Shown here piece after piece: positions 21,906-35,199 of a DNA stretch of 64,000 nucleotides. Position 1 is the first letter of the stretch. Every line of letters starts with the position of its first letter. The position numbers were made by a program, and so were the translations under genes. This stretch comes from Apricaphanius iberus (taxonomy: Eukaryota; Chordata; Actinopteri; Cyprinodontiformes; Aphaniidae), in NCBI GenBank assembly GCA_028564705.1, contig JAPXFQ010001303.1, positions 186,001-250,000 on the forward strand. Reading direction: 5' to 3'. Below the pieces are notes generated by a model. That model searched no databases. It saw only the letters and a list, made by a program, of their open reading frames with translations, and had not been told where the DNA came from.

Positions 21906-24011
21906 CAGCCTGCATACTTCCAAGGAAAGAAGTAGACAAAAGATAAGCCAGCTGATTTGTCTGATTTTCTGCTTCCAGCCTGACGCTATACTGCTCCCAC
22001 ATGATAAGCATGGCTGCCACGAGCAAGCACTGCAATGCAGGGTTCTCCACCCAGTGAAATATGCACAGCTGTAAGCCAAGTTATCATAGCTACATAAATA
22101 TTCTGTGTGAGACTGCACAATAATGAGTGTGAATAAAAAAACAAACTACAAAGTGACGCTCATGTATACCCCCCACACACACACATAAACACACACATCC
22201 ACAGATGCACAAAAATGATCACTTTCTAGCACTTTTTGCACCACATAACCAAGCATCGAAAATCAGATTGACTGGTATTAAGCCCAATGCCATGCCAGTA
22301 CAATTGGATTACACACAAACTCTCACATCATCCATTTATTTTGTGCACCCGGTCACACCTTTCCAAATACACTTTTATTCGCATGTCATAATCTGGTCAT
22401 TGTCTTTCATTTTGGGTGAATCTGCCACATATTTCATGCCTGATCTGCTTTGCATTGCTCTCTCGCTGGAAAATGGCCTTTTTTATTTTAGCTGAGAATT
22501 TTGTGACCAACTGTATGAGGAGACATGGAGGGAAAACTGTTTGTTTTGACTTGACATCCAGCTCAATTTATGTTTTGTTTATAGCTATTGATCTGTAAAT
22601 CTAGGGCTTCTTGATGTAAGACCTAAAAGATGATGAGAGATCAGAAGGAACACAGAAAGAGATATATGTTGGTCTTGGGGGCAACCAAAACACCACTGTG
22701 ACAGATGTAAAACTAAAAGATAAAATCATGGTTTCAGAGCATTTTTCATTTACAGAATTCCAGACATTTTACAGTATTTCACGAGCTCTTTTAAAATACA
22801 AAGTTCACTATTAATTTATGGCCTACATTGCTACCGTTTCTATAAAGAGAGAAAAAAAAAGGATGAAACTAGAAGGGAGAAATCAATCAAGCAAGCAAGA
22901 AAGAAAGAAACAAAGAAAGAAAGAAAGAAACAAACAAACAAACAAAACATTGCAAAGCTAAATTGAACATTAATGTTCACTTTGTAGAATGCAAAAGAAA
23001 GTGAAAAAAACACATTTAGAGCATTGAAAGGTAACATGTTTATATGCCACATGTTTAGCTTGTGTCTGAAAAAAGAAATAAATAAATATATTCAAGCTTT
23101 CACTTGCTCACCAGATTGCACACTGTAATATTAATTCCACATATTCCCAGTGTGGGATGTTCGAAAGGTTAGCTATTCCAAGTGGCAACTTTATTAATAG
23201 AAAATAGAGCACAATGGACCCAGTGGTGAGCACGTCCCTCACAATAATTGTCATGGCCTTCAAAACACCCTTGTATATATCACTTAAGAAGCAGCAATGA
23301 CTAGTGGTGCGTGAGGGAAACAACACAACATATATTCATTCTGAGCATAAAGTTTAAAGCCTAATGTTTTCTGACAAAAATGGATTTGTACTTCAAGGAT
23401 AAGTGGAAGAACATGGATGGATTGATAAACTTTGGTCCACTGACATCAGGGCAGGCAAGGTCATGAAGAGGATCTTCTGTTCTAAACCCCCTCAAAAACT
23501 TTATAAAAATTCAACCTTATCCAAATTGAACTGCAATGCTGGAGCAGAGAGCCTCTCCTGATCAAAATTACATGTATGAAGTTTTAGAAATACAGCAACC
23601 ATTCCTGTGTTGCATGTTGTTGACAGAGCAGAAAGGGGAAGCTTAGAACAAGGTCATGGAGAACCTGATAACACAGCACTTTAGGAATCTCTGATGTTAT
23701 ATGATAGGTCCATTTTTTTCTCCAAGTAAAGGGAGCCCAGCCGCAACAGCATTTTTACGTTCTCTCTTTTCTTTTTACATTCTCTCTTTTCTCTTTTTAT
23801 TCCAAGGAAAACAGATGCTGCACCAATGCTCATGTAAAAACAAACAAAAAAATATTAAATCATAACTTGGAAAAGTGAATGTTTGCTCTAATGTGGTTAC
23901 ATGGTACAAAACAGAACAATTAACAAAAGAGCAACAAAATCAACGCATTTTAGGAAGTAAAAATACTTAAACAGTGCCTGGTTTCAGAGAGCACCAAATA
24001 ATTCATGCAAA
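21906..24011. other. Intronic DNA with two simple repeats
   Basis: Contains a CA-rich run (22169-22198) and a purine-rich (GAAA)n/(AAAC)n microsatellite (22886-22947). Otherwise nothing recognised. Confidence 0.5.
22886..22947. repeat. (GAAA)n/(AAAC)n compound microsatellite
   Basis: Runs of AAGCAAGC, GAAAGAAA and AACAAACA over about 60 bp, all purine-rich on the plus strand. Confidence 0.9.
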
Positions 24012-24019
24012 ATTTAAAG

Positions 24020-24605
24020 TAGGGCTGAACGATTTTGGAAAATAATCTAATTGCAATTTTTTTTCTTTAATATCGCGATTGCGATTTAATGTGCAATTAT
24101 TTTTGTGGGGCTTTTGTCATGCATTTTTTAATCAATGCAATCAAAAATATTGTGTATTATAAACAGATTTTTATACATAATTTATTCTATTCCATAAGAT
24201 TATTTACTTATTTTAAGACAAACAACTGGTGGCGGTCAGTTTAGCCGTGCAACTCTCATCTATGGTGGTGTGAAGTTTTTAGGTGTTGATAACTGATAAA
24301 GACGGGTTCTGCATAATAGCTGGCGTTACGCAGCATCAACGTTTTCATAGCAGATATAATTTCTCACAACTGATGTACTGTTCCTCTTTGGTACCAACTA
24401 TTGTGTAGTGTTGGATTCTGTTCATCTTTTGGTCATTTTATAACTGGTTAAAGTACAGCGTTTCCTTCTCTCCCTGCGTTGTTTGCAAGTCACGTGACTT
24501 TAGCAGATATGTTTACATCAAGTTAAATCGCAGCCTTTGCGATTAGGAAATCGCATTTTACCAAATCGCGATTTAATTGCATATGCAATTAATCGTTCAG
24601 CCCTA
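24020..24605. mobile_element. hAT-type MITE with 8-bp target duplication
   Basis: A 586-bp element with perfect 15-bp terminal inverted repeats TAGGGCTGAACGATT, flanked on both sides by ATTTAAAG (24012-24019 and 24606-24613). An 8-bp duplication with TAGGG-type ends marks the hAT superfamily. Subterminal regions repeat the words GCGATT and GCAATT, which is common for hAT transposase-binding zones. There is no coding frame, so it is non-autonomous. Confidence 0.92.
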
Positions 24606-24613
24606 ATTTAAAG

Positions 24614-26285
24614 TACACACAAAAGTATTAATAAACCAAGATAGGTAAGGCTTATAAATGTACGTATTTGACAGATCTGAGTGATGAAATCGGATATAAA
24701 ACCTAAAAACATCATAAAATGAAAGATATCATTACAATATCCATCCAAGCAAAAAAATTATACTCTGATACTTTGTTGAAATACCCTCTAGCTTTGGTTA
24801 CAATTAAAAAATTGCCGCTCTGTCCCAACATTAGTTTTACTGTCAGATTTGACTTAATTTCTCACCAAGATCTTGTATTGATAATGTGAGAGCAGACCAG
24901 TGTTCAAATTCTGGCACATCATATCACAATTATTCTCAATGGGCTTGAAATCTGGACTATGGCCCTGTGCATATTTTGTTGTTATCCTGGAATAATCCCA
25001 ATCCAGTAGAGAAAAATGTAATGATAGGATAATATTATTTAGTATATTTGTCAACCGACCTCTTTTGTTTTAGGTTTCATAATGCGGCTGAACCCAGACG
25101 TCACCAACTGCAACAACTCTAGATTGTAGCACCACCCTGTCAGGTTTACATGGTAAGCAGTAGGCATAATGGGTTCCTCACTTCATGGTCTTTTTTTCTC
25201 ACCCTGATGCACCCTGGGGTTTGGGTTGTGTGAAGTTAGCTTGACCTCCCCATTTCTCCTATGCGTGGGATTTTGCAGGATACTCTGGTTTCCTCCCACA
25301 ATCCCCAAAAATATCCATGTTAGGTTATTTGAAGCCTCTAAATCGTGCGTGTGTGTGAATGTTTGTCTTGTGTCTCTGTGTCGGCCCTGAGATGGATTGT
25401 TGACCTCACTAGGTTGTAGCCTGCCTGTTGGCTGCCTGAAGAGAGCACAACCTGGGTTCTAAGAAAAATGTAAGAATGGAAAATATGATTTTGCAATATA
25501 GTTTGGGTTCATAAAAATAAGTTTTCTTAAAAATTTGTTGGATTTTTACAAATCCAAATTTTCAAAGTGCTTTCTGCTCTCCCTTTTCCCTGCAGTGTGC
25601 TGTAAAACTATAATTTTTACATCGGGCATATACATAGGCAATACATGCTGTTATTGATTCAACCACCTTGGAAACAAATTCTGCCTTCCAACACCCTCGC
25701 AGTGTTCTCCTGTAACATTCTAGTTTCACAAAACTTTGCGTTTTCTTTTTATGTAGTTATTTTATTTATTTTTTTTTGCTACCAATTTTATTGACTTTTA
25801 AAATCCACCAACAATTATTTAACACTTAATATGCACCCTGCTTACTCAGGAAAAACGGAAGAAAACCTTTTTACCTGATATTCTCCAAAATAAAAATTCT
25901 ACTGTTTCTTGTCAAGGTCTGCAAACAAACAGTTTGGACTGAATGACTTAAAAGAAAAAAAAATCTGCAAAAAACCTGCTGACACCTTCAAGGATTTACC
26001 TCTCCTCTTTTAGCACTGTTGACTGGGTTCAACCTAGTCATCTTTAGATATATTTGTCCTTGAGCAATACCAGCTGTCAATTTGTTGTGGGTTTCCATTT
26101 CATCACTGTGACAGCAATGAAATGGTGCAACAAAAAAACACACACAAAAAAACCTGCAGCATAAGAAGCACTGCTCATTCAAATGAGCACCTGTCAAACT
26201 GGGGCAATTTGAGAACAAGGGAATTATTAAATTGTCCACCATCAGAAAAAGGGTACATTTTGTGTAGCAATTATATTTTTATATG
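24614..26285. other. Intronic DNA around the SINE fragment
   Basis: Apart from the SINE fragment at 25255-25450, the stretch 24860-25060 (TTGAAATCTGGACTATGGCC and following) has the feel of a decayed Tc1-type 5' region, but no ends are visible. Confidence 0.3.
25255..25450 (+). mobile_element. SINE fragment (same family as 50091-50372)
   Basis: Contains GGTTTCCTCCCACAATCC, CCATGTTAGGTTATTTGAAG and GAGATGGATTGTTGACC, matching the middle of the SINE family in the same order. Head and tail are lost. Confidence 0.65.
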
Positions 26286-26360
26286 GTAAATGGCATATGG
26301 CCTGTATTTGTATAGCGCTTTACTTAGTCCCTACGGACCCTGAAGCGCTTTATACTACAG
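26286..26360 (-). mobile_element. SINE/LINE 3' end fragment (minus strand)
   Basis: The reverse complement reads AAAGCGCTTCAGGGTCC, then TAAAGCGCTATACAAATACAGG, the usual 3' end of a fish SINE family. Only this tail is present. Confidence 0.65.
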
Positions 26361-28251
26361 TCAGTTACCCATTAACATGAAAATATATTTTTATTTATTG
26401 GTCTTTTTACATTTAAGGACCTACAATGAATGAATGAATACGGATGAAATAACTTCCCTATCTTATTTCCAATGGAAAACCAATAGTTATTTTCAAGCTC
26501 TTTAAATTAAGTTTGTTGGCTCTCTGGTATAAAGATGAGTGATAAAGCTGGCTAATTACAACTAACTAGCACCTTTCTATTAAAACATTTATACCTGACT
26601 TTTACTTTTTTATTATTATTTTAGAACAAAACCCTCACAATCCCCAGCTATTGATTCTCATGAAAAATTCAAGATGGAAGGTTTGTCTAACAAGGACTGT
26701 TAAACATCACTTCTTTTTTACCCTTAACCACTTATAGCTGGTCTGCTATCAAAAAACTCTGTGTTTGATTCTTGGCAGGTCTTTTAAGTCAGGTAAGCAC
26801 ATATCAAGAAAAGCTTTTGCAAACACAGAACCATTTTAAAAGTGAAACCTCACACCTTAAAGATCTTGAGACTCTATCCTCTACATTATCACCTCTTTTA
26901 TTAGAAAAATGCCCTGCTCTCTATATCGAAGCACCTTGTATTACATAGTTTACAAACAGTTAAAACAAACAGTAGGTTGTTGAATATGAAGATTATTTGC
27001 ACATTCTCATTTTCAGCAGTCTCTTTTGCTCTGACAAAACAAAGTTTCAAAAAGCCGCACTACGTTTGCATGTTTCCGATTGTATTTCAATTTATCATCA
27101 GAACTCCAAGTCGCCCTAATCTTTACCTCCCCCAAAGATTCTCTACCAGATTTGAGTCATGGCTCTGGCTTGATCACTCTAAAACAATAAATGTAGTTCC
27201 AGTCAGAAAAGACATACATAAAACAGTGCATATCACCCTAAACACACCATCCTCACAGTGAAACATGGTAGAAGCAGTTTCCCCAGGGGTTGTTTTCGTC
27301 AACAGGAACAGAAGAACTTATTAGGGTTACAGTGATACATTGGAGCTGGGTTAAGACTTTGTGCTTATTTCAGGAAACAACTGCCTTACTGCTGTCTCCT
27401 AATGATTTGTTGATGGTCATCTTATGGGCAGTAGGACAGAACTTTGGTTCTTAAACAACGGTACAAGCACCACTACTACTTGGACGGCCTTTAATGGTAA
27501 TCTCAGGAAATGTTTGCATCAAATATTTATACTGTAAATAAAAAGCTAAACAACTATGATATGTTACTTCTTATACTTGTGATTCGAAAGTGAATACACA
27601 ATTAAACCTTATTTGAGTCTAGAATATAGTGCTATAATGTAGCTGATTTTTTGTCTTCATCAAAAAAAAAAGAAAATCAGCAAACTAGAAATGTCCAAAC
27701 CCCATAGTGTTAATATTTGTCAGTGTCAGTATGGTGGAACATGTAAGACTTGATATCTACTTAAAACCACTGCGATAGATTATTTATAGTGTAAAGTGCA
27801 CACACAGAATGTGCAGTACGAGCGCATGCAGTAAACAGTTGTGTGGGGGTTTTTTTGTCTTCAAAGGCCTTTTTAAAATCTGGCTTAACATTGTAGCATT
27901 GGATCTGCAACAAGGTATTCTAAAACTTGTCAGATTTAAAACCAGATGAAGTACTGGAAGATGTGGAGCACACCACCACCCATTTGCCAGTACAATGGTT
28001 GATTATCAAGGAGCCTAGGCAAAAGCTGGTGCAGTGTTTTGCTGCCCTAAGTAATTTTTTTGGCAACTTTTTTGAGTGACTAGGTATCAAGAAAAGTCAC
28101 AAATGTGTATAAATAACAACCACGTTTTTTTTTTTTTGTAACTACCATAAAAAACTATGGGCAAAATTATTGTGTAGCCACCACTTGGCATCATATGGCT
28201 AACTGTACATTTCCTTACCCACTTTTGAAATGTTGCTTGCTTACTTTAAGA
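26361..28251. other. Intronic DNA with a weak Tc1-like trace
   Basis: 27240-27320 reads HHPHSETW-like peptide, reminiscent of the Tc1 transposase segment before the central glycine-rich motif. It is too decayed to delimit. The rest is unrecognised. Confidence 0.3.
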
Positions 28252-28680
28252 AAGGCAAGGCAAGGCAAACAATTTTATATGTTTAGCACACTTTCAACAC
28301 ATTGCTATTTAAAGTGCTTTCCATGATTTGGTGGGAAAGTTAAATTAAAGTATGAAAATTAAAAACAGAAAAAAACAATAAAAAACAACATATATTATAT
28401 CATTTGGTGATTAAAAAAAGTGTGGAATACAATAGAAAAACTTAAAACAGCAACTAAGTGTACAATCGTTTACTCCAAGGTAGGTCTAAAGTTTTTGATT
28501 TAAAGCAGCTAAGTGTTTCAGCAGCTTTGCAGTCGTCAGGGAGTTTGTCCCAGATAAAGAGAGTATAGAAACTGAGAGCTGCTTCTCCAAGTTTGGTTTT
28601 GATACTAGGGTTGATTAGTAGATTCAATGATTAGTAGACTTTAAACTTCTTAGTGGAGTGGCACCATCTTTTCAAACATA
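28252..28680 (-). mobile_element. LINE 3' end on minus strand, (TTGCC)n tail
   Basis: Starts with GGCAAGGCAAGGCAA, the reverse complement of a TTGCC tail, followed by TTTAGCACACTTTCAACAC. The inner part (GGGAGTTTGTCCCAGATAAAG near 28539) belongs to a dispersed fish retroelement 3' region. The element is truncated and non-coding. Confidence 0.6.
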
Positions 28681-30596
28681 TTTATTTGCAACCACTTGTA
28701 AATATTTTGCTGTGATCACCAGGCCAGTTTCTCCAAGATCTAGTTTAGAAAATTATATCTGAGCTTTTACTTTGGTCATATTTACGCCATTAATATTCGA
28801 ATCAACTGTTAAATTACTGTAATATGCATTTGCAAATACAATCTCATGACAGAGTTTATGTAATCCCACCAACTACGTTTCCACATTGAGCAGAATCCAT
28901 ACACAAATGCTCATTTACATACAATTAAGTAAAAATGAAAATGTGTCAACACAACAGCACACTGTAACCAGGGTATTCTTGCCATAGACAACGCAGGAGA
29001 CAATCCCATTTACAACTGTAGCTGTTTTCCTTCTATGGCTTCCTTCTAATGTGCTCATTAGTGTTCCTGTGCTGAGCCTCATCCCTCCAGAGACGTTGGT
29101 TGGGAGAGAACCGGCTGTGTTTACTGCAGCTCACATCAAAGAGCGCCTCAATACGTACAGGGAAAATCCTAAGAGAGCCTGCTGATTGGTTACCCATCAT
29201 GCTCTGCTGCTTTTTGGACAGAACCATTTTCTGAGATACACAAAATGCACCAAGTATGGAGAATGAACATGCTCAGGCTGTACTCTCTTTCACATGGATT
29301 TGAAAATGAGTGGGGCTTGTTTTTTTAGGGAAGTTCTTTTGCCCAGCTTTTTTCTCTGCAGCAGAACTTTAACCTCTGTCACAGGATCAGAAAACTGTAA
29401 TTATGTTTTTTAGACCAGCATTTAAATTCTAAAAAAAATGTTTACATCAGTTTATTATTACCTGTTACATGGAAATAGATAAAACAGTAAAATACATTGT
29501 ATTATTCATCACACCAAATCTAGTACTTTAGAAAGCAAGAAACGTGTACCATGTTAAAAATGGCCTTAACGTAGAAACTGTTACCCCACACAATAAAGAC
29601 TGCTGCAACTATTTCTTAAAGAGAAATCCACATTTTTTAACTCTAATATGAGAGACACTTATTTCACAGAGAAACTTTTTTACAGATAAGGGACTGTTGT
29701 TCAGAAGAGCAAGGTTCCAGGCCAGCATGATACTTTCCATTTGATCAGGTTCTGGCATTGCATCTGCTTGATGAGTATGAGAAAAAAGGTCATGATTTTA
29801 ATTAAAACACACAGTTTCCTGACATTAACCATGCACGCAGTGTTCTAGAGAAGATTAATAACACATTCCTGAAGGTGTCTCTAGTTTCAGGAAAGGTAAG
29901 TTTTTTGCTGTTGGTTTTTATAGGCTGAGTGTCACAATCCTGTTTTTCTTTTCCATTTTTGTTTTTTTTCCGTTGAAAAGGATGATAACCTATAATGATG
30001 TATGGAAGATCATAAATGGTTTTAACAGATGAAAACCTATGTGACTAAGTAGGCAGCGCACTTGAAGATGGAGGCTGAGAACCAGAGCCATTAGCTAAGC
30101 ATAGATTTGTTATGCTCTGTGAAGCAACCACACCACTGGCTTTTCCTGAAATTGTCCACCCCCATGGATAACAAGATGGATTGTTTACCGCTGATAGCAC
30201 AAAGAGCATCTACACTCAACTAACTGTCACAATCATGGGGTGTTTGAGTTTTAGTTTTGATTTGTGTTTATATCATTTTCTTGTTGCTCATTTTTGTATT
30301 ATATGTCTTGCAATTCTATGTGCTCATATTTGTTGCAATATTAGTTAATTCCTTTGTGTTTATTTTCTTAGTTCATTCTTGTGTTCTGTTATTTCTGTAT
30401 TTTAATTTATTTATCTTAGATCTGTGCAAGTCTTTTTATCCTAAGTTTGTAGGTACAAATTACAACCTGGGTATGCCACTTTATCTGTACTTTAATCGTA
30501 ATAACTGTACAGTACTCTGTTTTTGTAACTACATCCATGATGTAAATATTATTTCAGTAAACATCGTGTGTCTTTCTTTTCTGTGTTCTGTTACAA
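28681..30596. other. Intronic DNA, nothing firmly recognised
   Basis: 29030-29270 is GC-richer and repeat-free, but no frame or splice pair stands out. Confidence 0.35.
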
Positions 30597-30650
30597 CCAA
30601 ATTTCCCCTTGAAGGACAATCAAAGGATTTTCTATTATATTCTATTCTAG
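30597..30650 (+). mobile_element. Retroelement 3' end with (TTCTA)n tail
   Basis: ACCAAATTTCCCCTTGAAGG, GGACAATCAAAGGATT and a degenerate TTCTATTATATTCTATTC tail: the usual end of a fish LINE family. Upstream coding sequence is not recognisable. Confidence 0.55.
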
Positions 30651-30971
30651 ATCCTTTTGAGTGCCTGTTCAGCTTCTTTTGAGTTAAACAATATATCTTC
30701 CTTAGTATCCCTACTTTCCCTCTGCCAAAGCTGGACCACATCTCATTTGAATAGTCCTGCTTGTTTCCTCTGTCATTTTGACTTTAACTTTTTTGATTCC
30801 GTTTTGTAAAGCGTGCTGTCACTGCGTTTTTTTTACCCTGCCATGCATACCTGTTTTTTAAAGTATCTGTTACAAGAACTTAAGGCCAAGAAAATAGAGT
30901 TGATTTTTTTTAGTACGATTATATATGTGAAGTATTCTGGTCACTTTTAAAGGTAGACAATGAAAGATATA

Positions 30972-31503
30972 CAGCACAGACCAAAGTGTTGGACACATCT
31001 TCTCATTTAGTGTGTTTCCTTTATTTTCATGACTAGTTACATTGTAGATTCTCACTGAAGGCATCACAACTATGAATGAACACATATGGAATTATATAGT
31101 ACTTTTTCAAAAATTGTGAAATAACCTGGCCTCCAAAGTCACCGGACCTGAATCAAATCGAGATTATTTGGGGTGAGCTGAACCGCAGAGTGAAGGAAAA
31201 AGTACTAAGCATCTCTAGGAACTCCTTCAAGACTGTTGGAAAACCATTTCAGGTGACTACCTCTGGAAGCTCAAGAGAATGCAAAGCAGTAATCAGAGCA
31301 AAGGGTGTCTACTTTGTGGAATCTAAAATATATTACATGTATTCAGTTATTTAACCCTTTTTGTTTAAGTACATACAGTAATTCCATACACCATGTGTTC
31401 ATTCATTGTTTTGTTGCCCTTAACTGAGAATCTACAACGTAGTCATGAAAATAAAGAAAACACATTGAATGAGAAGGTGTGTCCAAACTTTGGGTCTGTA
31501 CCG
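30972..31503 (+). mobile_element. Internally deleted Tc1-like element, copy 2
   Basis: A 532-bp copy of the element at 11379-11915, flanked by TA (30970-30971 and 31504-31505). It has the same long inverted ends and the same internal junction, where a short A-rich linker runs straight into ATAACCTGGCCTCCAAAGTC. The remaining transposase tail (31125-31335) has lost a few codons and its stop codon (TATTAC where copy 1 has TATAAC). Confidence 0.85.
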
Positions 31504-31639
31504 TACAGTCCTACAGTGGTCACCAACTCCAGTCGATGGTCAATGAGAACCAGTTATATTGTCCTGCTCCAACAGAACTGCATTTAAGGAATGGCTCATT
31601 ATGAGGTGTTTTTCACTTGGGGACCTGCTAAGGTGGTAA

Positions 31640-31756
31640 TATACAAGGTGTACCCTACAACACACACAGCACAGTGACTGCTGGAGATAGGCACAAGCCC
31701 CATCAGCGACTTTGCTAGGATGACACAGATTAGATAATGGACGGACGGAAGGATAT
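31640..31756 (+). mobile_element. 5'-truncated SINE, (GGAT)n family
   Basis: GGTGTACCCTACAACAC, GCACAAGCCCCATCAGC and the tail ATAATGGACGGACGGAAGG match the 3' third of the SINE family at 50091-50372. The match to the family is diverged. Confidence 0.6.
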
Positions 31757-32997
31757 AAAATAATTAACTACGACTCACAGTTTCTAAATCGTACAAATTG
31801 CTGGACTTTGAACTTCTTAGATATTAACGAGTGTTATGTAGAAAGCTTTGAGCATTTGTAATGGAAGTCAATTTTTAAAGCATAAAATAGTTGAATACAA
31901 AACATTACATTTGTCTTAGTCTATAAAAAAAATGCTTGTGGTGTAGAGAGGTGAGATTTGTCCCAGGGGTATTCTCTTTCTTGGTGGAGCACAATATCTG
32001 GAAATAAGAAGATATTCCTATACAGGCTTCAATTGATGGATCTGACAATAATGGGGAATTAATACAGTGATCTAGATCCTGGTAAAGTTAATTACCAGAT
32101 GTAAAACAGATGAGTCTGATTTACTGTCTGCAGCTGTGGGCTAGAGATAAGCTAGGGATAAGTGTAAGAATCCACCAAAAATAAGAAAAATTCTAAATAA
32201 TAAAACAATTCCTAACAGATAAAGGCCTTAACACTACAGCAACACAGATTGCAAAACCTAAAGATAGACTAAAATAAACCAGAGCAGAAACAAGCAGCTG
32301 AAGTGACTGAAATCAAAATCCTGCAACTCATAGTATTCTGGCATTAAATACCACATTGATGTGCTCTGTTTAGTTTTAGTGATGAACAGAAAAAGGTAAA
32401 AGTTGATATATGTGGTTGAATTAAAACCCCCCAAAAATAATTCATATAATTGTATTCTCAACAGTTAAAGCGGTTACGCAAACTAAAGAAAGGGTCACGG
32501 ACAGTGAATAAATTATATCAATACACAAAACCATATAGTCCAATATATGTTGTCTTAGGTTGTGGGTCTGTTGGGTATCACAAGTCCCACCGTTCTGTGT
32601 GTCTCGCATGATCATCAAGACAGAAAGCCTTGGGAGACCCTCTGTCCTTGACATGACACAAACAAATAATGTCTGACCAGGTTACAGGTGGCAAGCGCTG
32701 CTAGTAAGTAGGGTTGAAGAACACATGGCCTTGGCCACCACGACAGCTTGATGACAGGCATTTAGAGGGACATTCGTCACAGGTTGTCCTTCACTGCTGG
32801 GCAGCTTGTGGTGGCCCTGTGGTCTCTAATCTGGACCTACCTAAAGAAGTCTGCACTTAATTCCTCATATTTTCCACATTAAATATTATAGGAATGACCA
32901 TTTACAAGAAAATTCATACATCTTTCATCATTAGTAGGTTGTATTCAAAAGCTGAGAGCTTTGTTGTTTTTTTTTATTTTTTATTCACAGTCATTAA
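31757..32997. other. Intronic DNA, nothing recognised
   Basis: The GC-richer block 32560-32840 has no readable protein and no transposon ends. Confidence 0.35.
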
Positions 32998-33500
32998 TCA
33001 GAATCAGAATCAGCTTTAAAGCTACTTCAGTCAAGTAATTATGTAATGGCATACTTTTTAGATAACCTGAACAGTATTTCACAGTTTTCACATTATTGCG
33101 CCCAAAGCAGAGAGGTTAATAAGGTAGACCCCATAGACATCACACATACAATGAACCTGAAGGGAACCAGTCAAGTCCCTAATGAAGAGTGTTAATTATC
33201 TACATTATCTCCTGACCCTGGTTCAGGTGACATTTGATTAATGTATGAATGATGACTGTACATACAGCAAGTCAGAGCCCCTGAAGTCCAGAGTCAGCCC
33301 CAACTACCACAAGGCAAACAGTGCAAGCAGATTGTGAAATTTCACTCCACAATCCGTGAAACAGCACAGCTGAGAGACTGCACTCAGAGTCCAAATTGCC
33401 TGCTCTGTGCTAGACCAGAAGGCTCAGTTTGTTTGGTGTAAGATGTGCATGACAGCTCTGTTGGAGCGGTGTCTCCACTGTCAGGTATAGCCAGAATGTG
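32998..33500 (-). mobile_element. Probable retroelement on minus strand with (GATTCT)n tail
   Basis: Plus-strand AATCAGAATCAGAATCAGC is the reverse complement of a short-repeat tail on a common fish retroelement. GGAGCGGTGTCTCCACTGTC near 33463 probably belongs to its body. Right boundary approximate; no protein readable. Confidence 0.4.
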
Positions 33501-34736
33501 CAATAGTATAGGGTGTATAAACATCAGCGGAGCAAAGGATATATGGAAGAGGGTTTCTGAGCTAACTTACATACTAAAAGAAAGAGTTTATCCATAAAAT
33601 TCTTGTGGAAATGTTGAAATTACACTGGTTCTAATTTCCAACCAACGTCAAAAAAATTACTATTATTTAATTTGCTTGAAAGCCTCCAAGGACAAGAAGG
33701 TATTGCCAATGAATGGATTAAGTAAATAAATAAAAACTCAACTAGTTGCAGCTATTGTTAGCCCCCCAAATTATGCATACCCCTGGCAGTTTTAGGTTCA
33801 AAGCAAACCATTTTATTTCACCACTTTTTTTTTATTCTGACTAAAACTTAGATTTAGTCTCCCGCTTGCTTGGATCTGACAGAGAATTTTTTCAGAGTTA
33901 TATATTAGAATGGTGGCAACGAGGCCTTCCCACCTCAAGCACTTGGAAACCCTGAATATTATTTAGAGAATAAACAATTTCTTAATGAGTGTAAAAAATA
34001 ATCTAAAACGGATTAATTTTTTTGTCAAAGCTGTTTCTTTTACATTTTTCATTTTTATTTATTGTAATTTAAAAAAATATTTTGCTTTATATAGTGCTTC
34101 ACTGGGAGACCCAAGAAAAATTATTTCAGGCAGTTATTTAGTTAAGAGTGGTCGCTTTCTTTATTTCTTCTTGTCAGGGCGGGGTCAGCAAGATGTAATA
34201 AATCAGTTAAATTTGTTTCTTTCATACAGCCAAAGAAACTGGCTTCCTACTAAAATGAATTCAAACATCAGATGATAGATAGGTTAATCAATGTTATGGT
34301 GTACTTTTAAAGTGCTTGTGACATTGAATTTTAAAAATAAAACAGAAATAAAAAAATATATACAACTTACTTATTTTGTTTTACCCTGTTCAATTTATAA
34401 CAATTTTAACAAGTCTTTTCAAAAAACTGACTAGTGAAAAATCAAGCAAATTTATTTTGCCGATATTATAAACTACACTATAATCCTGAAACGTACAATG
34501 ATCTCAAAGATGTATAATCATTGCCATCAAAATTAGCAACAGAGTCAAGCCAGTTTAAAACTTAAACCACATTCAACTTTTACTGTAGTTATGTGCTTAA
34601 TGGAATAAAAGATTTTGAGTAAGTGAAATCTTTGTATCAAAAGTTATGAGTAAAGAGACATGACAAAATCGTGATGTCTGGCCGTGTGACTGTGGCTATT
34701 GGAGGACGTAGAGGAGTCTCTGACTAAGAAGGGTTG

Positions 34737-35030
34737 TTTGCCATCATGGATGAGGTGGTAGGAGTTTGTCACATAACCAGTGGGTCCCCAGTTAAAACCA
34801 CTGCTCTATCTTAGTCAGTTGATGTGTCTTTGGGCAAGATTCTTCTTCTGCTTAACCTGCTGATGATGTTTAGCAGTGCAAATAGTATAGCAGCTTCACT
34901 TTTGTCCCTCTGTCGCAGGGCAGCTGTGGCTACAAAGCTGCCTACCACAATCAGTGTTTGTATTACTCAATATGGTATAAAGCCAAGTATATTCTTCTAA
35001 CTAAAAATGGGTGCTATACAAATGCAGGTT
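34737..35030 (+). mobile_element. Decayed tRNA-derived SINE, second family
   Basis: Head-like GGATGAGGTGGTAGGAG, then TGGGCAAGATTCTTCTTC, GGGCAGCTGTGGCTACAAAG and a 3' end GGGTGCTATACAAATGCAG. This is the order of the SINE family represented at 13441-13680. Promoter boxes are no longer intact. Confidence 0.6.
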
Positions 35031-35199
35031 GTATGATTTAGAGTTCAAAATATCAATTAGAGTTTATATAACTATAGCTTTCCAAATTCTTCACACAAAA
35101 CTGACAAACACATGGTTAGACTAATTAAAGTTCTGGGCATATTTAGTCATTCTAAACGTTTTCTATGAGTATTCTTGTCTTACACTGGAGTCAGTTCTA

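Noticed and set aside
30257..30682. 141-codon hydrophobic frame, possible membrane protein
   Set aside because: Low-complexity T-rich DNA translated into Leu/Phe/Val. It ends in a retroelement tail and has no splice sites.
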